From contig NZ_CP080999.1 of NCBI RefSeq assembly GCF_019645855.1, positions 4,464,001 through 4,528,000 of the forward strand: DNA of 64,000 nucleotides, written 5' to 3'. Within the stretch, counting starts at the first letter, position 1; every line of letters starts with the position of its first letter. Shown here piece by piece: positions 41,164 through 48,956 of the stretch. The DNA is from Mycobacterium malmoense (GTDB lineage Bacteria; Actinomycetota; Actinomycetes; Mycobacteriales; Mycobacteriaceae). The translations under genes were made by a program, and so were the position numbers. Below the pieces are notes generated by a model, which was given only the letters and a program-made list of their open reading frames with translations, was not told where the DNA came from and ran no database searches.

Positions 41164-42793
41164 CGTGTGGTTGCTGCGGGATCATCGGCTGCTCTGAATG
41201 CGTCGGGGGCGCGGTCTGCTGAGTTTGTGTGTGCGTCGGTGGCGCCTGGGTCGTGGGAGGCGCGTATGTCGTCGTCGGAGGCACATATGTCGTGGTGGGC
41301 GGCGCATGCGTGGTCGTGGGAGGCGAGTAGGTGGTCGTCGGGGGCGAATACGTGGTGGTCGGAGGCGAATACGTCGTCGTCGGGGGCGAATACGTCGTGG
41401 TCGGAGGCGAATACGTCGTCGTCGGGGGCGAATACGTCGTGGTGGGAGGCGTGTACGGGGTCGTCGGCGCCGTCGGGGGTGGGTACGGGTTTGGGTAGGG
41501 GTTGGGATACGGGTTGGGCGGGTGCCAGCCGGGGAACGGAACGATGATCGGAACCGGGATGGGCACATTCGGGTTCGGGTTGGGCACGAAACCGGGTGTG
41601 CCCGGCGTTTCCGGCCCGACCGGGGCCGGCGGCGTCCCACCCACGGCGGGCGGCGGTGCCTGTTGCGGGACCGAGCCCCCGCTCGCTGGAGCCGGAACGG
41701 TGCCGCCCTGGAATCCGGCATTGGGCGCATCGGGCGGGGGCGGGGGCACCGGTGCCTGCTGCTGCGTCGGCAACAGCGGCATGAACTTGCCCGGGGCGGC
41801 GTTCTGGTGTCCCACCACCGGCTGTTGACTCGTGGTCGGCCGGATGGCGATGGCCACCGCGGCGGCCAGCGACGCAAAGCCGATGACCGCGAACGCGATA
41901 ACGGCATTGCCCAGCACCAATGACCGTCTGCTGAGCGGCACTCGGCTTGTCGCGGCCTCGTCGTACCCATCGGATTCGGGGCCGAACTCGTCCGCCCCGA
42001 GCGGCTCGCCCTCGCCGGCCATCGAGTAGGCCAGCTGCGGTTCCTCGGCGGCCGGCTCGGCCGCCGGCGCGAACGCGGTCTCGTCCCCGGTGGGCCCAGC
42101 CGCCGGCGCCATCGCCGTCGCATCGCCGGCCGCGGACGCCGCCAGCGGCGCGGCCGCCATCGCGGCGCCGCGGGCCAGCGCAAAGGTGGGGTCATCGGCA
42201 ATCTGCACCCGCATGGTGGACGCGTCGCGAAGCTGGTCGGCGACCCCGGTGAGGTCCGAAGACGCGCCCACCAGGTAGACATCCGTCGGGGCGCCGGGCT
42301 GTTCACCGAGCCTAGCCAGCATCGTGTCCAACGCGGCGGTGGCGTCGGCGCCCGAGCCGCCCACGAGGGACCCCCTGGCCAGCATGGTCGGCGCCGCGTC
42401 CGGGTCCCCGGCCGAACCCACCACCGACAGGGTCGCCGTCTCGTCGTCAACCACCAGCACGCCGCCGACCCGCCCCGCCGCACGCATCAGCGCCGTCACC
42501 GCCTGCGACTCCGACAGCACCGCGACGTCGCGGACGCCGGAATCCTCCAGCGCCCGGCGGAGCTGATCGGCCTTCGGATGGTCGGACCAGCACAGCCGGG
42601 TGGCGACCAGCTGGTGGTTCTCGCCGGCCAAGAGCCGACTCGTCCCGGCCACGGTCTCGGTCAGTTTGTCGATCGGGTCGTCAGCGACGTCGACGACGGA
42701 TTGGTCGATCACGTCGGCACCCCGTGCGCCCGGCCCGACGAGCGCCAAGCGGGCGACGGGCCCCGTGACCGCAACCCCCAAAACGACGTCCAT
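41138..42793 (-). CDS. Pro/Thr-rich single-pass membrane protein (Rv0538-like)
   Basis: A 551-residue protein. The N-terminal cytoplasmic domain (~residues 1-230, MDVVLGVAVTGPVARLALVG...) looks like an actin-fold/DUF7159-type module. An Ala/Glu-rich linker follows, then one transmembrane helix (LVLGNAVIAFAVIGFASLAA, near residue 300). The extracellular tail is Pro-rich, with PNPYPNPYP and about ten heptads of the type TTTYSPP, ending in a His/Gly-rich tip. The tail may span or bind the cell wall. The ATG at 42793 is preceded by AAGGAGAGCC. Transcribed with the GT2 and DUF2064 genes. Confidence 0.88.
   Translation of the reverse strand: MDVVLGVAVTGPVARLALVGPGARGADVIDQSVVDVADDPIDKLTETVAGTSRLLAGENHQLVATRLCWSDHPKADQLRRALEDSGVRDVAVLSESQAVTALMRAAGRVGGVLVVDDETATLSVVGSAGDPDAAPTMLARGSLVGGSGADATAALDTMLARLGEQPGAPTDVYLVGASSDLTGVADQLRDASTMRVQIADDPTFALARGAAMAAAPLAASAAGDATAMAPAAGPTGDETAFAPAAEPAAEEPQLAYSMAGEGEPLGADEFGPESDGYDEAATSRVPLSRRSLVLGNAVIAFAVIGFASLAAAVAIAIRPTTSQQPVVGHQNAAPGKFMPLLPTQQQAPVPPPPPDAPNAGFQGGTVPAPASGGSVPQQAPPPAVGGTPPAPVGPETPGTPGFVPNPNPNVPIPVPIIVPFPGWHPPNPYPNPYPNPYPPPTAPTTPYTPPTTTYSPPTTTYSPPTTTYSPPTTTYSPPTTTYSPPTTTYSPPTTTHAPPTTTYVPPTTTYAPPTTQAPPTHTQTQQTAPPTHSEQPMIPQQPHGGGGHHGF
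41251..41460. repeat. Coding 21-bp tandem repeat (heptapeptide TTTYSPP-type)
   Basis: About ten near-identical 21-bp units inside the Rv0538-like gene, encoding PPTTTYS-like heptads. Central units are almost identical, with alternating third-base changes, so slippage or recombination could change copy number. No spacers or repeat-spacer structure, so it is not a CRISPR. Confidence 0.85.
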
Positions 42794-43011
42794 CCCGGCT
42801 CTCCTTCGGCTGGCTACCCCACGACCAGCATGTCCCGGCATCATTACACTGCGACACCGTCACTCGTTCGGGCGTTCCCCGGCCACTGCCGCGCCGCCCG
42901 AACGGAGATTATGTTTCCAAGTAAGCACAGCGGTCGGCCCGGCAGGGGGTTGCCCCGGCCCGGAACCGGCGCTGCGCCACCAATGACCGTCCTCGATACC
43001 TGGGGGGAACC

Positions 43012-44679
43012 GTGAGCCAGAGCAGCGACGACGCGCCCACCGGCCCCATCCGCGGGCACACGCGGCAGGCGCCCCCCGGCCCACGGACCGCGGCCCGGGT
43101 GCCCACGCGGCGGTGGAACATCGCCGGCGACCTGATCGCGGCGGCCCTGCTCGTCATCGCGCTGGCGTTGCCCTGGAACCTGTATTTCGGTGTCGGAATC
43201 CCGGGCAGCGACGAGACCCTGTGGGCGGTGCTGTTCGCGGTGACACTGCTGTCGCTCGTTTCGATCGCTGTGGCCGGCTCGTGGAGGTCGTCGAGCGCGC
43301 GGTTCAACCCCAGGCTGGCCGGCCTGCTTCGGCTGGGACTCAACGTCCCCTATGTGCTGCTGGTGCTCGCCTTCGTGGGGTTCGACGCGGTCGAAACGGT
43401 CCGATTCGGCGGCACCGTGAACGTGCCGGGTGGTGTCGGGCCGGGGGCCTGGCTGGGGATCGCCGGCTGCCTATTGGGCGCGCAGGCGCCGATCACCGGT
43501 CCGGCGGCAGCGGACGACACGCGCGGGTCCGCCCGGGTCATCGGCTACGCCTCGATGTTGGGTGCCGCGCTGAGCTTCGGTTTCAACCTGTACTGGCGGG
43601 TGAGGTACGCGCTGCACGGCGCCGGCGGTTCGGCCGACTTCGGCAAGCAGAACGTCGCGGTCATCGCGACCGCGGTGGTGTACGGCGTGGTGGCGCTGGT
43701 CACCGTTTTCGTTGGGTCGAGGTGGCTCCTGCGCGGCGCCAGGGCGACGCGGCTGGCGACCGTGGCGCTCGGCGCGTCGACGCTGGTCGCCGGGATCCTC
43801 GTGTGGAGCCTTCCCGTCGGCCGTGACATCGACGCATTCCACGGCATCGCGCAGAACACGTCGACGGCCGGGATCGGGTTCGAGGGTTACCTGGCGTGGG
43901 CTGCGGCCGCGGCGGTGTTCGCGCCACGAACCCTGTGGGCCCGGCGGGACCCGTCGGCCACCGAGAAGAACGCGTGGCGCGCGGCGGCCCGAAATGGCTT
44001 GCTGCTCATCATCGTATGGTGCCTGGGGTCGGCGATCATGCGGATCACCGACTTGGCCGTCGCCGTCAGCCTGGACTACCCGTTCTCGCGATACGACAGC
44101 CTGGTGCTGGCGGCGTTCGATCTGGCCACCGCGGTCCTTGCGATCTGGCTGCGCATCAACCTGGGCGACGACTCGGTCTCCGCGAGGCTGATCTCGTCGC
44201 TGTGCGGACTGGTTGCCACGCTGAGCATCTCGCGCGTCGTGGTGGGCGTCGCGCTGGCGCCGCGGTTCGCGGAATCGCCGAATTCCCCGGCGCAGAACCC
44301 GGTCTACGGAAACGACCTCGCCCAGCAGATCACCAGCACCTTCGACGTCGCGCTGTGCGGGCTGGCGCTGTGCATTCTCGCGGCGGCGGTCGTCACCGGT
44401 CACCTCAGCGGTCGGCGCCCGCAAAAGCGCCGTGCCGTTCCGGCGACCGCCCGCCCGCGCCCCGCCGCGCCGAAGACCCGTGTCCGGGTGGGTGGCACTG
44501 CCCCGCCGTCGGCGGCGGCGACGACGCGCATCCCGACCGGCGAGCCACCCACCGGCGTGCTGCCCCGGCCGGCCGGTTCGCCGCGGATCTTCCGCGGCCC
44601 GGAAGATGGGGACTCCGCCACGCGGCGGATCCCGGTCCACAAGCCCAGGATCTTCCGCCCCCCGCACGACCCGGCGTAG
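43012..44679 (+). CDS. Conserved polytopic membrane protein (Rv0537c-like)
   Basis: A 555-residue protein. A ~35-residue Pro/Arg-rich cytoplasmic start is followed by about ten hydrophobic segments between residues 45 and 470 (first LIAAALLVIALALPWNLYFG). The ~85-residue tail is rich in Pro, Arg and Thr. No catalytic motif recognised. The GTG at 43012 lies 218 bp from and divergent to the Rv0538-like gene; that gap shows no ORF. Its stop is 6 bp from the convergent galE-like gene. Confidence 0.82.
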   Translation: MSQSSDDAPTGPIRGHTRQAPPGPRTAARVPTRRWNIAGDLIAAALLVIALALPWNLYFGVGIPGSDETLWAVLFAVTLLSLVSIAVAGSWRSSSARFNPRLAGLLRLGLNVPYVLLVLAFVGFDAVETVRFGGTVNVPGGVGPGAWLGIAGCLLGAQAPITGPAAADDTRGSARVIGYASMLGAALSFGFNLYWRVRYALHGAGGSADFGKQNVAVIATAVVYGVVALVTVFVGSRWLLRGARATRLATVALGASTLVAGILVWSLPVGRDIDAFHGIAQNTSTAGIGFEGYLAWAAAAAVFAPRTLWARRDPSATEKNAWRAAARNGLLLIIVWCLGSAIMRITDLAVAVSLDYPFSRYDSLVLAAFDLATAVLAIWLRINLGDDSVSARLISSLCGLVATLSISRVVVGVALAPRFAESPNSPAQNPVYGNDLAQQITSTFDVALCGLALCILAAAVVTGHLSGRRPQKRRAVPATARPRPAAPKTRVRVGGTAPPSAAATTRIPTGEPPTGVLPRPAGSPRIFRGPEDGDSATRRIPVHKPRIFRPPHDPA

Positions 44680-44685
44680 AACGAG

Positions 44686-45732
44686 TTAACGCAAAGGGGA
44701 GAAAGCGAATTCGCGCAAGCCCTCGCGCGGGTCGACGGCCGCGCGGAAGCCCAACGCCTCGGCGGCCCGGGTGGGATCGGCGACGATATGGCGCACGTCA
44801 CCGCCGCGGTACTGGCCGGTGATCACCGGGGCGGCCGAACCGTCACGCGCGTCGCACAGCGCGGTGGCCACCTCCAGGATCGAGATGGGCCGCCCGGAAC
44901 AGACATTGAACGCCGAGAAGCCCACACGCTCGGCCGCTGACGAGACAGCCGACACGGCGGCGAGGTTGGCCGCGGCCACGTCGTCGACGTGGACGAAGTC
45001 ACGCATCTGACCACCGTCCTCGAAAACCCTTGGCGGCTCGCCCTTTTCCAGTGCCGAGCGGAAGATCGCCGCCACCCCGGAGTACGGGGTGTCGCGCGGC
45101 ATCCCGGGACCGTAGACGTTGTGGTAGCGCAGCGCCACCACCGAGCCGCCGGTCGCCTCCGACCACGCCAGCGCGTAATGCTCCTGCGCGGTCTTGCTGG
45201 CGGCATACAGGCTGCGCGGCCGCAGGGCGGCGTCTTCGCCGACCGGCAGCCACGTCACGTCGAGCCCGCAGAAGGGGCAGCGGTGCTCGAAGGCACCGGC
45301 GTCCAGGTCGGCGCGCCGCCGCGGCCTCGGGTCGACCGGCCCGTGGTCGGGGCAGGCGTAGCGGCCCTGCCCGTACACCACCATCGACGACGCCAGCACC
45401 AACCGGCGCACCCCGGCGGCGAACATCCGGGCCAGCAACACCGCGGTGCCGAAATCGTTGTGGCCGCCGTAGGCCGGCGCGTCGGCGGCGTCCACGCCGG
45501 CACCCACCATCGCCGCCTGGTGACACACCACGTCCACACCGTCCAACAGCGGGTCCAGCGCGTCGCCGTCGCGGACGTCGACCTTCCGGCATCCCTTGGG
45601 TAACAACGGGTTTGGGCCGTGCGCGGCGGGCAGCAAGGCGTCGACGGCGACCACGTCGTGACCGCCCGCCCGCAGCGCCGCGTGCACCCGCGACCCGATG
45701 AAGCCGGCCGCGCCCGTCAACAACACCCTCAT
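44686..45732 (-). CDS. galE3: NAD-dependent epimerase/dehydratase (GalE3-like, Rv0536)
   Basis: A 348-residue extended SDR acting on nucleotide sugars. NAD motif MRVLLTGAAGFIGSRV at the N terminus; LASSMVVYGQGRY and the active site YAASKTAQEHYAL (Tyr/Lys) near residue 185. An insertion with HRCPFCGLDV carries a CxxC pair not usual in GalE, perhaps binding a metal. Substrate specificity is not readable. The ATG at 45732 overlaps the stop of the MTAP-like gene (ATGA). Confidence 0.87.
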   Translation of the reverse strand: MRVLLTGAAGFIGSRVHAALRAGGHDVVAVDALLPAAHGPNPLLPKGCRKVDVRDGDALDPLLDGVDVVCHQAAMVGAGVDAADAPAYGGHNDFGTAVLLARMFAAGVRRLVLASSMVVYGQGRYACPDHGPVDPRPRRRADLDAGAFEHRCPFCGLDVTWLPVGEDAALRPRSLYAASKTAQEHYALAWSEATGGSVVALRYHNVYGPGMPRDTPYSGVAAIFRSALEKGEPPRVFEDGGQMRDFVHVDDVAAANLAAVSAVSSAAERVGFSAFNVCSGRPISILEVATALCDARDGSAAPVITGQYRGGDVRHIVADPTRAAEALGFRAAVDPREGLREFAFSPLR

Positions 45733-46535
45733 GGCAGCTCCACCGGCAACGTGACACCGGTGTGCGGCTGGCAGTGTGTGCAGGCGCGCTCGACGGCGAC
45801 CCGGCCGATCGCCGCGCGCACCAGCCTTTTGAACGGCTCGATGTTCTTCTCGAATTGGGCGAACACCTCGGCGGCCTTCACCCCCTCGCCGGCCCCGACA
45901 CCGGCGTCCAGATCGGTCACCAAAGCGATTGCCGCATAGCATATTTCGAGTTCCCGAGCCAGCACCGCCTCGGGATAGCCGGTCATGTTGACCAGGCCGA
46001 ACCCGGCGGAGGCGAACCAGCGGCTTTCGGCCCGGGTGGAAAAGCGCGGCCCCTGGATCACCACCATGGTGCCGCCGTCGACCACGTCGGGCAGACCGGT
46101 GACGGCGGCCCGCAAGGTCGGGCAGTACGGGTCGGCGAAGTCGACGTGGATGGCGCCGGAGTCAAAGTAGGTGTCGGGACGGCCGTTGGTGCGGTCGACC
46201 AGCTGGTCGGGCACGACGACGGCGCCCGGACCGTTGTCCGGGTTCAGGCTGCCGACGGCGCACGGGCCGAAAACCCGCCGGACGCCGAGCTTGCGCAATG
46301 CCCACATGTTGGCCCGATAGGGCACGGTGTGCGCCGAGAATTCGTGCCTGGCGCCGTGACGGGGCAGGAACGCCACTTCGTGCTGGCCGACGGTGCCCAC
46401 CGTGACCGCGGCGCTGGGCCGGCCGTACGGGGTGTCCACGTCGACGTCGCGGGCTTTGCTTCCAAAAGGCGGCTCGAAGAACGTGTAGAAGCCGCTGCCG
46501 CCGATGACTCCGAGCATCCGCCCATTGTTGTGCAT
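45729..46535 (-). CDS. S-methyl-5'-thioadenosine/purine nucleoside phosphorylase (Rv0535-like)
   Basis: A 268-residue PNP/MTAP family enzyme that phosphorolyses methylthioadenosine or a related nucleoside for purine salvage. It has MLGVIGGSGFYTF, which binds phosphate, FLPRHGARHEFSAHTVPYRA near residue 65, GPRFSTRAESRWFAS near 175 and NMTGYPEAVLARELE near 195. ATG at 46535; an ATG at 46517 begins the conserved MLGVIGG and may be the real start. Coupled to the galE-like gene and divergent from menA with 55 bp between. Confidence 0.92.
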   Translation of the reverse strand: MHNNGRMLGVIGGSGFYTFFEPPFGSKARDVDVDTPYGRPSAAVTVGTVGQHEVAFLPRHGARHEFSAHTVPYRANMWALRKLGVRRVFGPCAVGSLNPDNGPGAVVVPDQLVDRTNGRPDTYFDSGAIHVDFADPYCPTLRAAVTGLPDVVDGGTMVVIQGPRFSTRAESRWFASAGFGLVNMTGYPEAVLARELEICYAAIALVTDLDAGVGAGEGVKAAEVFAQFEKNIEPFKRLVRAAIGRVAVERACTHCQPHTGVTLPVELP

Positions 46536-46590
46536 AGCTTTCGGGTGATCGGTTGGGTGGGCCTTGGCTGCGTCCTGGCAGGATGCATGC

Positions 46591-47463
46591 GTGGCCAGTT
46601 TTGCGCAGTGGGTCTCGGGTGCGCGGCCGCGGACGCTGCCCAACGCGGTGGCGCCGGTCGTCGCAGGCACCGGCGCCGCGGCGTGGCTGCACTCCGCGGT
46701 GTGGTGGAAGGCGCTGCTGGCGCTGGCCGTGGCGGTCGCGCTGATCATCGGCGTCAACTACGCCAACGACTACTCCGACGGCATCCGCGGCACCGACGAC
46801 GACCGGGCCGGCCCGGTGCGGCTGGTGGGCTCGCGGCTGGCGACCCCGCGCTCGGTGCTGACGGCGGCGGTGACCAGCCTGTCGGTCGGCGCGGCGGCCG
46901 GGCTGGCGCTGGCGCTGCTTAGCGCGCCGTGGCTGATCGCGGTCGGCGCCGCCTGCATCGCCGGGGCCTGGCTGTACACCGGCGGGTCAAAGCCCTACGG
47001 CTACGCGGGTTTTGGCGAGGTCGCGGTGTTCGTGTTCTTCGGCCTGGTCGCCGTGCTCGGCACCGAGTACACCCAGGCGCTGCGGGTGGACTGGGTGGGG
47101 CTGGCGCTGGCGGTGTCGGTCGGGGCGCTCTCGTCGTCGGTGCTGGTGGCCAACAACCTGCGGGACATCCCGACCGACGCGCGGTCGCGCAAGATCACGC
47201 TGGCGGTGCGGCTGGGTGACGCCCGCACCCGGACCCTGTACCAGGCGCTGCTGGCGACCGCCGGAGTCCTGACCCTGGTGCTCATGGCGGCGACGCCGTG
47301 GTGCGCCGCGGGGTTGGTGGCCACCCCGCTGGCCCTGCGCGCCGCGGGTCCGGTGCGATCCGGCCGCGGCGGGCCCGAGCTGATCCCGGTGCTGCGCGAC
47401 ACCGGGCTAGCGATGGCGGTGTGGGCGACCGCGGTGGCGGCCGCGTTGGCGCTGGCCCGCTGA
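46591..47463 (+). CDS. menA: 1,4-Dihydroxy-2-naphthoate polyprenyltransferase MenA
   Basis: A 290-residue UbiA-family membrane prenyltransferase that attaches the polyprenyl chain to DHNA. The first Asp-rich motif is VNYANDYSDGIRGTDDDRAG near residue 60 and the second is NNLRDIPTDARSRK near 190; about nine hydrophobic helices surround them. The GTG at 46591 gives VASFAQWVSGARPRTLPNA, where family similarity begins. In H37Rv the next gene is fabH; here a Clp_N/HTH pair follows in convergent orientation. Confidence 0.95.
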   Translation: MASFAQWVSGARPRTLPNAVAPVVAGTGAAAWLHSAVWWKALLALAVAVALIIGVNYANDYSDGIRGTDDDRAGPVRLVGSRLATPRSVLTAAVTSLSVGAAAGLALALLSAPWLIAVGAACIAGAWLYTGGSKPYGYAGFGEVAVFVFFGLVAVLGTEYTQALRVDWVGLALAVSVGALSSSVLVANNLRDIPTDARSRKITLAVRLGDARTRTLYQALLATAGVLTLVLMAATPWCAAGLVATPLALRAAGPVRSGRGGPELIPVLRDTGLAMAVWATAVAAALALAR

Positions 47464-47472
47464 CCGCGCGCC

Positions 47473-48051
47473 TCAGGCGGCCCTGTCCAGCAGCGCGAGG
47501 ATCGCGGGCCGCAACTGCGCGGTGTCGACGTGTTCGGCGATCAGGTCGTTGGCCTCCTTGTCGCCGCCGCGCATAATGCCCAGCATCAGGTGCTCGCAGC
47601 CGATCTCGTTGTCCTTGTGGGCCAACGCTTCTCGCACCGCCAGCTCGAGGGACTTCTTCGCGGCACGGGTGAAGGGGACATGCCCGCGCCTGCGGCGACG
47701 GCGGCCGGACCGAGGTAATGCGTTGTCGAACACGTCGGCGCCGAAGGTGCGTGCCACGCTGTCGCGGACCGCCCGCAGGTCGATGCCGATGGCCCGCAGC
47801 GCCTCGGCGTCCTCGTCGAACGACTCGTCGGGCGCCTGAGAAGCGGCCCCGGCGGCCTCGATCAGGCGGGCCCGCACCGCGTCGGCGGTCAGCCCGTAGC
47901 CACCCAGCGCGGCGGACAAGTCGTTTCCGGCCGCCTGCAGAACCCCGAGCAGCATGTGCTGCGCACCGATTTCGCGGGTCCCCAGCTCGCGCGCCTCCTC
48001 CTGGGCAAGCACGATGGCCACTCGGGCGTGACGGGTGAAACGCTCGAACAT
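47473..48051 (-). CDS. Clp_N-domain protein (ClpC N-terminal-like, no ATPase)
   Basis: A 192-residue protein that is essentially two Clp_N repeats. Repeat one is FTRHARVAIVLAQEEARELG...IGAQHMLLGVLQ; repeat two is FTRAAKKSLELAVREALAH...IGCEHLMLGIMR near residue 130. A basic RRRRRR linker separates them. The AAA+ modules of ClpC are absent. Such stand-alone domains may bind ClpC adaptors or substrates or sense arginine-phosphorylated proteins; this is inference. The ATG has a GGAGGAGATGACGC lead and starts 3 bp after the HTH gene, so the pair is an operon. Confidence 0.85.
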   Translation of the reverse strand: MFERFTRHARVAIVLAQEEARELGTREIGAQHMLLGVLQAAGNDLSAALGGYGLTADAVRARLIEAAGAASQAPDESFDEDAEALRAIGIDLRAVRDSVARTFGADVFDNALPRSGRRRRRRGHVPFTRAAKKSLELAVREALAHKDNEIGCEHLMLGIMRGGDKEANDLIAEHVDTAQLRPAILALLDRAA

Positions 48052-48054
48052 GCG

Positions 48055-48282
48055 TCATCTCCTCCGGTTGTACTTCTGGTGCACGGCCTGCCGGCTCACC
48101 CCAAGCGCTTCGGCGATGGCCTGCCAACTCCAGCCCTGCTCGCGGGCGTTGGCGACGTGGACGGCCTCCAAACGCTCCTGCAATCGCTGCAGCGCACGCA
48201 CCGCGCGCAACCCAACCGCCGGGTCGGCGTTGGCCGCCGCGTGCGCGGCCGATACCCCCGACAGGTCGGTCAGCTCATCCAT
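48055..48282 (-). CDS. Small helix-turn-helix regulator paired with Clp_N protein
   Basis: A 75-residue protein. The C-terminal half has a clear helix-turn-helix, WSWQAIAEALGVSRQAVHQK, ending in a basic NRRR tail; the N-terminal half is helical (LRAVRALQRLQERLEAVHV) and may dimerise. I take the ATG at 48282 because the earlier ATG at 48294 lies inside an operator and the predicted transcript would start at about 48283. This makes the mRNA leaderless, which is common in mycobacteria. Immediately upstream of the Clp_N gene, and very likely autoregulated. Confidence 0.8.
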   Translation of the reverse strand: MDELTDLSGVSAAHAAANADPAVGLRAVRALQRLQERLEAVHVANAREQGWSWQAIAEALGVSRQAVHQKYNRRR

Positions 48283-48285
48283 GAG

Positions 48286-48331
48286 TGTCAACATAGCTTG
48301 ACACCCGGGCGCGCGTCAAGAAACGTTGACA
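48286..48331. promoter_or_regulatory. Two TGTCAA-N6-TTGACA operators overlapping the HTH/Clp_N promoter
   Basis: Site 1 is TGTCAACATAGCTTGACA (48286-48303) and site 2 CGTCAAGAAACGTTGACA (48314-48331); their centres are 28 bp apart. On the minus strand a -35 TTGACG (48319-48314) and -10 TATGTT (48295-48290), 18 bp apart, lie within the two sites. Binding would therefore occlude the promoter. The symmetry suits a small dimeric HTH protein, most simply the one encoded just downstream. Confidence 0.75.
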
Positions 48332-48347
48332 CACATTCTGTGCGCTC

Positions 48348-48405
48348 GCGAGCGTGACGTGGCTGCGAAAAATCGCGCCGGATTTCGCAGTGGCGTCACG
48401 CTCGC
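48348..48405. terminator. Hairpin after Rv0531-like gene (family B palindrome, copy 2)
   Basis: Outer arms GCGAGCGTGACG and CGTCACGCTCGC pair perfectly and inner CTGCGAAA/TTTCGCAG also pair; between them three positions (TGG opposite TGG) do not. 12-nt loop. Same core and loop length as 9826-9881. It lies downstream of the minus-strand Rv0531-like gene and upstream of the HTH operators, insulating the two. Confidence 0.6.
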
Positions 48406-48419
48406 GGCGCGGGGCGAGC

Positions 48420-48746
48420 TCAGTCCCGGTCCTCGCCGCGCAGCCGGGCTTGCAGCGCTTCGCGTTCCCGGCGCCGACGCGCGCCGGCCATCGCAAGCGA
48501 GGCGGTCGCGCGCCGGCGCAGCGGGCCGAACAGCCAGATGCCCAAAGGCATCGCGATGATCAGAGCGAACAACACGGCCACCACGATGGGGAACTGGGCG
48601 ACCCCCAGCAATCGCGCGATCCCGTAGATCACGCCGCTGAGCACCACCGCCAGCAGCAGCCGGGCCGCCGCGTAAAGCAAAACGTCGACGGCTGCGTGAT
48701 TTCCCGCGCGCTCCCCGGTGCTGTTGTCGCTAGGTCCTTCTGACAC
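48420..48746 (-). CDS. Small membrane protein, DUF4229-like (Rv0531-like)
   Basis: A 108-residue protein with two transmembrane helices (LLYAAARLLLAVVLSGVIY, about 24-42, and IVVAVLFALIIAMPLGIWLF, about 54-73). A strongly basic Arg-rich cytoplasmic tail (GARRRREREALQARLRG) follows. GTG start. Divergent from the 53-residue Rv0530A-like gene with 46 bp between. Function unknown. Confidence 0.83.
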   Translation of the reverse strand: MSEGPSDNSTGERAGNHAAVDVLLYAAARLLLAVVLSGVIYGIARLLGVAQFPIVVAVLFALIIAMPLGIWLFGPLRRRATASLAMAGARRRREREALQARLRGEDRD

Positions 48747-48792
48747 AGCTCGAGCCTACGGCGCGGGTATATTCGCCCAAAGGAGGTGTTGA

Positions 48793-48954
48793 GTGCTCTA
48801 CCTGCTGATCGTCCTGATCCTGGGGACGCTGATCTACGTCGGCTGGCGTGCGGCACGGTCGCAGACCAACCGGCCGAAGACGCGCGTTATCGGACCCGAC
48901 GACGATCCAGAGTTCCTGCGGCGGTTAGGCCACGACGACAACAACCCTCGCTGA
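48793..48954 (+). CDS. 53-residue small membrane protein (Rv0530A-like)
   Basis: Too short for most gene finders. It has a perfect AAAGGAGG ribosome site followed by GTG at 48793, a single N-terminal transmembrane helix (LYLLIVLILGTLIYVGW) and an acidic/basic tail containing GPDDDPEFLRRLG. Matches what I recall of Rv0530A in size and position. The stop is 2 bp from the convergent MinD-like gene. Likely a conserved membrane peptide linked to the cytochrome c cluster. Confidence 0.82.
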   Translation: MLYLLIVLILGTLIYVGWRAARSQTNRPKTRVIGPDDDPEFLRRLGHDDNNPR

Positions 48955-48956
48955 AC

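Noticed and set aside
41251..41460. Regular short repeats considered as a CRISPR array
   Set aside because: Units are contiguous 21-bp coding repeats without spacers and encode a heptapeptide tail in frame.
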